Shown here: positions 56,563 through 64,000 of the stretch, piece after piece
How the letters are laid out: each line of letters begins with the position of its first letter
Numbering within the stretch: position 1 is the first letter of the stretch
DNA from: Ceratopteris richardii
Lineage: Eukaryota; Streptophyta; Polypodiopsida; Polypodiales; Pteridaceae
DNA length: 64,000 nucleotides
Reading direction: 5' to 3'
Assembly: GCA_020310875.1 (NCBI GenBank)
Contig: CM035407.1
Span: 92,211,132-92,275,131 of the forward strand
Made by a program: the position numbers and the translations under genes
Notes under the pieces: model-generated
Database searches by the model: none
What the model was told of the DNA's origin: nothing
The model's input: the letters and a program-made list of their open reading frames with translations, nothing else

Positions 56563-58539
56563 CCTCATTCTAAATTAGAGACTTATCCACTAGACCAAGT
56601 GACTTTCTTGGTTTTAATATTGAGAAACTTAGGCTTGCCCTAATCCAAGGCACGTTATAACATTCTTTTCCCCTTAAAAGAATTATTGACCACAAAAACA
56701 AAGCTATATGTAAGTATTTGTAGGCTATCCCAAAAGCCTCATGCTCTAACCTTGAAGAACATGTCATTCGTTCATTTGTTTTGAACTTAAAACTGGAAAG
56801 TGGGAACCTTTAAAAGAAAGTAGTTGTCTCACGCTTATAGAGTGGCTGAATAAAAAGTAGTTCCTTTGTTAACCTATACAAAGAACAAAGAACTAAACAC
56901 AAGTCTTAGAATCATAGTGGAGGAATTGGTAGTTTTGCATCTCTCCTAAACATGATGGTGAAGTGCTGCATGGACTTGTCAGAGTAGAAGACTTGGTACC
57001 TCAAACGGACACATGAGCTTACCACTTGCAGGATGCACACATGAGGAAGATATGGTATATGGTATAAATCACATGCTTGTTTTCTTGAACTAATCTCCAC
57101 GAGTAGGAGGATTGAAGGAAAATTAACATTGGGTTGATACGTTGACGTGTTATTCTATGTACACTCCAATCGACTAATTTTGATCAACGCATAGGAGAAA
57201 TAACTGATGAAAACTAATTGTTCGTTTTTTATTGAAGCTAGGTGAAAACTTTACACTTTATATGCTCTTTGCCACCACATAGCATAGAGGCATACAAAAA
57301 CCTTTCTTTAGTGCTTCGAAAGATGCCAAAAGCTTGTTGACTTGGTCGTATTAGACCTGTCCAGATATCCCTTGATGTTTTTTTTTCAACTTAGATTATC
57401 TCGACAAATCAAAGTCAGTAGATTTTGGCTTGGCTCCCAGAAAAAGAAAAAGATATATATTATGATCAACTTTCCACGAGAGGGTGGCAAGGTCTGGGGT
57501 AGTTCCGAACGGAGCATATGTTCAAAATCTTTCAAAAGATTTTTAAACTAAAAAATGCTTCACAACGAATATACGACGAGACATACAAAACGTTTTCTTC
57601 ATTATTAGGAGTATTTAGATCGGTGCTAAGTACCAAAAATGCTTGAGTCCTTGCCTCGTTATTTACAAGTTTTGATATTTGGTACTTGAAACATTATGCT
57701 CTCCCTTGGTTTTGTACTTGACCCTCTCATCCAAGAATTCCAAAGTATTAGTGTAATAACCTCTAGACAATGAAGGTCCTAAAATCTAGAGCCACTCTCT
57801 CCCTAGTACGAAATCTATCGTCTCCAACTTCTAGACAATGGAGGTCCTAAAATCTAGAGCCACTCTCTCCCTAGTACCAAATCTATCGTCTCTATGTTCA
57901 TGATTTGGAAATCCAACTTGTCCTTGAAGTCCTAGATTTCAAGTTTTAATGAGAGATCATGGTTTCTCAAATGTGAATGTCTTGACCTTGCATCCTGGAA
58001 ACGACATATCTATGTGGTGAAGGGATTTCTAGAAGGTCTCCCGTCTTACCGAACACATAATTGATCAAATTATGTGTTGTTAAATCATCAAATTTGATTC
58101 TTAGTGTGTGGCCTTTGAATGAACCATGAACAAATCATGTTGCCCAAATCTTTGTGGTTTGCTACATGTTCTTGGATACCAAACAATGATGGGTACCATC
58201 ACAATGCATTGCTTGAACTTGCCTATAATTTGAGTTCTCATTTAAGTATAAGGTTTGAATTACATGAGTCTATTTTCCCCCCTTTCCTTTGTCAATCAGA
58301 GAGTCTTTTGTATCTTTTCCTAGAAAGCACCTACTCCAATGTCCTAGAAACTAGGCGCTTGAAGCAAAAGTTCTCTTGTTGTGCTTTTTCAAAGTCTTCT
58401 TGATGAATTACATTTTTAAAACACGTTGTTCTTTAGACATGTGTTACATGGGCTTTGATCCTTTGTCTTTACAATTTCTTGGGATCTTCAAAGGATTGTT
58501 ATTGTCTTGTTGTACATCTAAGCATGAGTTATCCTCATA
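56563..58539. other. Unassigned stretch with a 68-bp duplication
   Basis: No protein or element recognised apart from the tandem duplication at 57763-57898. Confidence 0.5.
57763..57898. repeat. 68-bp tandem duplication
   Basis: CTAGACAATGAAGGTCCTAA at 57763 recurs with one change at 57831. The two copies are about 93% alike by eye. Confidence 0.85.
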
Positions 58540-60840
58540 GATTTTACCACTTCATCTAGGCATCTTCCACATCATGGATGGTGCAAAATGCATGAAAATT
58601 GGTGACCATATTAGAGACAATTTGGAGTTCAAAAGAACTTCATTTTTTGGTGTCAAATTTTTTACCTAAGCTTATTTTCACTTCCGAATGGACTATCATA
58701 ACGATTGTGCATACACTTTCATCTTTTTATGCCAAACATATGTGCAACTTTGTTTACTTGTACAAGCGCCTCAAAGTCTGCTACATGTTTGACAGAGCTT
58801 CAAAGGGTGTTTTTGTTCAATCTTTGGATACAATCAATTTTCCACATCAGGGTATTTTGTCACTAGCCATGGAGAAAAGCAATGATGTATTATGTATGTT
58901 GTCTATTGAGGATAAGTTGGATGGTACTACTTACCTATTGTGGGCATATATGATGCATCATGTATTGGTAGAAAAAGGGTTTTGGAATATTGTGTGGGGT
59001 GTTGGAAAAGCATTAGGGGAAAAAGTGAACCCTGCATGTCCTTGTAAGGATCCCTAATTTTTAGGATTAAAATTAATCAAGCCTAGTATTGAGGAGGCAT
59101 AAAAAACCACAAGTGGTATTTCATATATAAAAGTATTATTTTCAAAGGGCATTATTTGATTCATAAATCCAGAGTGAGCTCATGGCTATTTAGAGTCATT
59201 CGATGTTTCAAATGGACTGACAAGATTGGACTAATGTGTCTATCAAAAGAAGACAAAATAGCATTCTGAGTTGGGAAGGGTTCATGGCCATTTAGAACCC
59301 TTGGATCTTCATCATCATCATGGATGGATGCAATGAGAGAGAATTCCTTACGGAAAAAGACAAAACCAAGAAGTCACATCGTTTGTGGGAGGTGGGAAAA
59401 AGGAAGAGAGAGACTCAAAACCATGGGCAATGAGAACCATTAGATTTTTCTCACAGAGGACGCTCATTGGGGCTAGATTCTCTCGCAGAAAAACACAAAA
59501 TAAGCCTCATTAAATTCATGGGAAGTGGAAAAAGCAAGAGAGAGATTACATGGGGATGTGAACAATTGTAGTCCATTCTATTGTTGCCGATCGGACGTCT
59601 CAGATGCAAACGCGCTCAATCTAGTTCCGAACAAATTGTGATCGTTGGATTGACAAGCATATCGAATGATGGACAATAAAAGGTGGAATTATTTTGTTTT
59701 TTCAAGCTTGACCATTAGAATTTCTTTATATGCAAGGGCCCAAATAAATTTCCGATGGTGAAATTTGAATTTCATGGTCTTTGAAACCACTCAGTAAGGA
59801 AATACCACTTCTACCATCCTATTTTGGTTTGACTAGCCCAAAACCAAGGAAACATAGGCCTGTCCTACTTGATTGAGGTTCTAGATTGTGGCCACCACCC
59901 TCCTCTTATTGATCCATCACTAATCACCCTTAATCTAAAAGGCCCATGCAGGGTTCATTTTTTCCCCTAATGGGTCCTATTACACCTACATATACAGTTC
60001 TTGAAGGTGATGGATATGGAATTGAAGATGATGATCTTCAATCTCCAACTTATTTTGTGGTTCATATTGCACCTAGTGTAGAGCAACTTTGATGGGATGG
60101 TAAAGACGCTCAAGCACATGCATTGATACCTTTGTCTATCAAACATGCCATTATCTCTCACATCTGTTCTTGCAAGATAGAAAATGATGCTTGTGATTCA
60201 CTTACAACTTTAGACAAGCAAGATAGCATATGACTGAATGATATTCTATGGATAATTGTTTAGCAACAATCAAAGATTTGAAGGAGGAGCTGATTTTTGT
60301 TGATGAATTCTTGCCATATAGTTCACTTTTGCAAATGGTTCTTAATGTTCTTTTGCATTCATATCAAATTTTTTCTTCTACTCTTCAATCAATGATGAAA
60401 GGCAATCCAAATATCTTAATTTTTGAGGAGTTAGTATATGTTTTGTTGTAGAAAGATAAATTTAGGAAAACAAGTGAACTATGTGTGTTGTAGATCAAGC
60501 TTTCTTAGCTAGTCAGAAGGGCAAAGGTAAATGGATTTCATCTACTAGTAAGCAAAATTTCATCTACTAGTAAGAAAAATTTCATCTACTAGTAAGAAGA
60601 AATCTATTAATGTTGCATAGTCTGAGAAGGAAGAAAAGGCTGACAAGAAAATAGAAAAGTGGTAACAATTTTGCAAATATTGTAAGGAAAATGATAATGT
60701 CATAAAGACTTTTCTCAAACTATCTACAAAAGAGTAAAAAGAGAAAGAGGGTGGAATGGTTGTTGTAGAGGCATGTACACCTAACAAACATTCTAATAAT
60801 CCTTTTCAAATGAAGAATTATCATATTTTACCATTTGCAG
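58540..60840 (+). mobile_element. Copia gag fragment, split by a TIR segment
   Basis: Leader and gag start at 58540-59010 (SLAMEKSNDVLCMLSIEDKL, YLLWAYMMHHVLVEKGFWNI) resemble the minus-strand piece at the left end of the window. After the 962-bp insert it continues with KDAQAHALIPLSIKHAIISH (60095-60155), VDEFLPYSSLLQMVLNVLLH (60299-60358), GNPNILIFEELVYVLL (60402-60450) and a knuckle-like FCKYCKENDNVIK (60670-60710). No LTR was found next to it. Many breaks. Confidence 0.72.
59011..59972. mobile_element. 962-bp segment with 28-bp inverted ends (possible non-autonomous DNA transposon)
   Basis: The left end (CATTAGGGGAAAAAGTGAAC then CCTGCATG) and the reverse complement of the right end (59945-59972) agree at 27 of 28 positions. 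The segment sits inside a Copia gag whose two halves flank it. No transposase frame. I could not find a clear target duplication, so the family is open; hAT- or Mutator-like MITEs are candidates. It may alternatively be an inverted duplication of a short gag piece, since the left arm is readable as gag. Confidence 0.5.
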
Positions 60841-60874
60841 CTATGACCCATTATTAGTGGCACGAATGCACAAG

Positions 60875-61522
60875 GTGGCTTGAATAGGCAAAGGAGCCTC
60901 TGAGAAGAAGGCCAAAGAGAAGGTCAAGGGTCACTGACATGACAAAGTAGGCAAGGAAGTCAACAAAGATCTAGTAGGGAATAGGCCTCATAAAATTCTC
61001 AAATTTTATTTTTCTAAAGACAATGATCTTTATCACTAAATATCATTATAAATATACGTTTTTGGAAATTGCAACTCCACTTTGTGAAAGTTGAGGAGTC
61101 CTTGAGATTATAAGGTATTAGAAGAGCTTACACCTCAATTTTCATATTTTCAGAGCTTGTTTGAGCCATTAAAATAGAGTAGTAACCAAATTTTTTACTA
61201 GGTTGCACACGATTTGAAACATACCAAAACTACTCCAAAAACTATGAAAAGAGCTAGAGAGCTCATTTTTGGGGTTCACTTGTTAGAGATTTGAGCATTC
61301 TAAGAGATTCTTTGTAACTTGAGTTTGGTAATAGAGGATTCCATTGTGTACCTCTTTGTTCTTGCCTTGTGTGTATGTGTGTGCATGTTATCATGCTTCT
61401 CACTCATGCACTTGTGCATTCCTATCGCTCATTGTCATCATACCATCCTCACATCTCTATTGATTGACATGTACTAGGTGGATCTTCACCATGACGATAC
61501 TCGCACTACGCTAGAGTGACAC
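60875..61522 (+). repeat. Diverged LTR related to the outer Gypsy LTR
   Basis: Shares ordered blocks with 8795-9469: GAGGAGTCC..GAG, AGCTTGTTTGAGCC, AAAACTATGAAAAGAGCTAG, GAGAGCTCATTTTT, GGATTCCATTGTGT and CTTGCCTTGTGTGTATGTGT. A primer-site remnant follows in the right place. The left border is approximate. Much more diverged than the other LTR pairs here. Confidence 0.6.
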
Positions 61523-61528
61523 AAAATT

Positions 61529-61546
61529 TGGCATCATTGCAAGGAG
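61529..61546 (+). promoter_or_regulatory. Decayed tRNA-Asp-type primer site
   Basis: TGGCATCATTGCAAGGAG aligned with TGGCGCCGTTGCCGGGGA; several differences but the same position after the LTR. Confidence 0.55.
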
Positions 61547-62033
61547 TGTGAATTGAGGACGAGCATGTGAGGGTAAGAGGTAGAGTGTAATGAGAATCTT
61601 CACTTCATCCTAGTGTACACAAACAACATCATGTATATACTCAAGCTTCTAGGTGGGCTACCCAAATTCTAGCCCACTTTGCCCTAGCTCTACATAATTC
61701 TTCCTTATGGGGATAACGATTGGATTGGCTACCTATCTCGAGTTTGTAAGAGCCTAGGGAGGGCTTGACACATATTGAGGAGCCCACACTTATGAAGGAT
61801 TAGTTGGTAATATGGATAATACTTTGCCTTGCATGTTAGAGGTTGAGCTCTTGAGCCATTGGACTTTAGACCTCCTGTCCATACAATATCTTAGTATCTC
61901 CTTTGTAAATCTACTATTTAGTTACCCTTAAGAGATCTGTTAAATTTGGTATGGACCTTTAAAGCTACTCTTTTCTATGAGGAGCGAGTTACAACTCGAT
62001 CCTATTGAACATGCTAATGACAATACTAGTCAA
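61547..62033. other. Unassigned stretch after the diverged LTR
   Basis: Probably leader of the diverged Gypsy copy; nothing recognisable. Confidence 0.35.
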
Positions 62034-62987
62034 TGTGGAGAACTTTCACTCCAATACACTTCAATACACGCAGCGGAAGTTAGAGAACCTCTTCTAGAAT
62101 CTGCCCTGTAAGGCACATGCTTACTAAAACCTGATTCAGTCACAACTCAGAGATGCAATGACTCTGAAAAGTTTTCCACACACAGTAGACTTGTATAGTT
62201 TTCTAACAAGCTATAGAACACTCCATTTGGAGTTCATTTGACTAGGTAACCGACTGCACAAAGATAGACTACCTGTCATCTCAGGTTTAGCAAAAAATTG
62301 AGGTTCACACGAAATGCTTCCAGTAACTACTGGAGAATGTTCTGACAGCGATATTTGAGATACAAAGAATATGAGAGATAAGCTTTCCAACAAGATGTCA
62401 TATGCATTAATTGGATAAGTACATAGAGAGATATGACCTTCACAAGGTGACTATGTATACAAAGGGTATGCGGCTAGAATACCTTTGTGCCTTCTAGCAT
62501 CCAAATGAGTACCTTCTGATATCCACTGGTGAGAGAATGACCAGCATATGCTTCTACACCATCTCCTTGTATCTCCACAAAGGATCACGTTCAAATGACC
62601 TCTATATATAGAGGTATGGGCATGGAACTTTTCACCTACCCTTGCATCTTCTCTCACCTCTTGACCTTTCACTTCATGTCCTTTGCCTTTCCATTCCCTT
62701 GGGTGGCTTTTGGTGCTCCATATCACTTCATGTGGATAAGGTCACGACTTTTTCTAGTATTCCATCTCTCTATTTCTATTTTGGCTTTTATATAAGCCAT
62801 AAATACATTTGCCCTTTTTAATTCAACACTCTATATTAAGGTTATGAGAGTGCCCTTTATATTTTTAGGGTCTTTCTTCATTTTGGGCTTACAACAAATA
62901 CATAAATGATGAAGAGATAATATATGAGAGGTGAGTATGTGCCAAGCCTCACAATTGGAGCTTGCACATGTTCCATAAATTTCAACA
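62034..62987 (-). repeat. Copia-like 3' LTR (minus strand)
   Basis: On the minus strand it starts TGTTGAAATTTATGG and ends AAAGTTCTCCACA. The Copia LTR at 47762 has TGTTGAAGATAAATG and CATTCTTCACA at the same places and a similar TTCCG(C/T)TGCG block before the end. A purine tract GAGGGGGAG precedes the start. There is no primer site beyond its end, so it is a 3' LTR with flank on the left. Confidence 0.68.
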
Positions 62988-64000
62988 CTCCCCCTCAAGC
63001 TACAATTGGGAGTCCATGCTACTCTCCAATTCTTCTCCTCTTTGTCTCTTTCTTCTATTGCCCTTGTATCTCTTCCTTCGATAGGTTGGTGATCTTCCTT
63101 CTTTGTTTTGAAGCTCCGTTGGCTTCTCTTCAGCTTCATCCTTGCTTCTTTGGCTCTTTGCTAGAGCTCTTCTTCAATTCCTATCAAGAAACATGCTTTA
63201 TACATACATTTATAATATGAGATCACCTTGGCTTCATATACCTTTGTTGCTTCACTCTCTTCCTCTTTGTTGTCCTCTCTTTGGGATCTCTCTTTTTCTT
63301 TACCTTCATGGCTTCTCTCTTCTTTGCATGCTTCTCTTTGATCCTCCTTTTTCTTTGGATCATCTTTGACTCTATCTTTGGATGCACTCTTTGCATCTCC
63401 TTTTGACATCGTCATGGTTGTCATGCTTTCTTGTAGCTTTCTCTTCATGCCTTCTTTTGTGCATCATGGCTGCTCCTTCCTTCTAAGATGCTCCTTCCAT
63501 ATAGGTGGCTTCTCCTAGTCCTTCAAGTTACCTTTGATGGCTGCTCTTGCTCTTTCTTTAAGCGTACCTACTTTTCTTCAAATCTGAAATTTGTGTTGGC
63601 TCCATCTTTTCTTCATTGGACTCTTCTTGGATCTTCGAATCCTTGCAAGCTAACTCCCCCTTGCTTCATAATCTTTACTCCATTCTTCATGGCTGGTTTT
63701 ATACCTGCAAAATCATCAAATGGGCTGAACATATATGAACTCTTTTATGAGATCCTCTTCATGTGAAGCATTCATAGCTTCCACATCTTCCAAGCTTCCT
63801 TCATCTCCTACAAAAAACACAAGAAATTGTGAATGTGATCAATGGTGCCTCTTGCACCTAACAAGGGTTGCCATTCCTCTTGGGATGGTCTTACTTGCCT
63901 TCACATGGGCTTGCCATTCCTCTTTGAATGGTCTTACTTGCCATAGGCTTGCCACTCCTCTTGGGTGGTCTTACTTGCCTCCACATAGACTTGCCATTCC
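62988..64000 (-). mobile_element. Internal 3' part of a minus-strand Copia-like element, runs off the right edge
   Basis: Directly upstream of the LTR (element strand) lies a purine tract (AGCTTGAGGGGGAG, 63001-62988). Further up come Lys/Glu-rich frames such as KDDPKKKEDQREACKEERSH (63368-63309). No pol motif is visible in this last kilobase. Confidence 0.5.
63866..64000. repeat. Minisatellite of about 41-45 bp at the right edge
   Basis: CTTGCCATTCCTCTTGGGAT-type units, each followed by GGTCTTACTTGCC, recur about three times and continue past the window end. Unit length varies between roughly 38 and 44 bp. Confidence 0.7.

Noticed and set aside
59011-59972. Reading the 28-bp inverted ends as LTR ends
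   Set aside because: The ends are inverted, not direct, and lack a primer site or purine tract.

Overview
The window is plant nuclear DNA made almost entirely of transposable elements. The only host-derived protein-coding sequence I can support is a pentatricopeptide-repeat (PPR) fragment, present three times inside retrotransposon LTRs. The wording of the PPR repeats (PLS class with an E domain) and the many old, nested LTR elements fit a land plant with a large genome. A fern is my best guess, but that is inference. I saw no tRNA, rRNA or CRISPR.

Layout. 1-2580: two back-to-back Copia pieces. 3132-7883: a decayed L1-type LINE bounded by a 13-bp target-site duplication (TSD). 8795-56562: one Russian-doll structure covering three quarters of the window. 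The outermost layer is a pol-less Gypsy element with a tRNA-Asp-type primer site. Its gag holds a second, related Gypsy element (9864-44952, TSD CTATA). That element's pol is split just before the reverse transcriptase by a minus-strand array (16758-36174, TSD GAAGA). Further right, the outer element's 3' ORF is split by a Copia element (47762-54445, TSD CACAC). 58540-60840: another Copia gag fragment, split by a 962-bp segment with 28-bp inverted ends. 60875-61522: a diverged LTR related to the outer Gypsy. 62034-64000: the 3' end of a minus-strand Copia-like element running off the window.

The most interesting part is the minus-strand array. What first looks like 2.56 copies of a 7.58-kb tandem repeat resolves into LTR-internal-LTR-internal-LTR. 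Each LTR is about 4.25 kb, starts TG and ends CA on the element strand. Each internal region is 3332 bp, with a primer site at one end, a purine tract at the other, and only a gag-like protein (CCHC knuckle plus long coiled coil). It is a large non-autonomous LTR retrotransposon (LARD or TR-GAG type). Every LTR carries the same open 333-codon PPR sequence in sense orientation starting about 60 bp into U3, a position like that of sag in MMTV. The U5 end of each LTR also carries extra copies of the U5-end/primer-site junction at a 165-bp period.

The inner Gypsy element is also unusual. It appears to have two retropepsin-like domains (one before RT, one after integrase), two tandem integrase-type zinc-binding modules, a leader full of AGTATCG motifs that form palindromes, and a coiled-coil ORF in the env position whose relative also occurs in the outer element. 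Order of events inferred from nesting: outer Gypsy, then inner Gypsy (LTRs differ by about 3-4% by eye), then the PPR-bearing array (well under 1% in the PPR part). The Copia insertion (about 5%) is independent.
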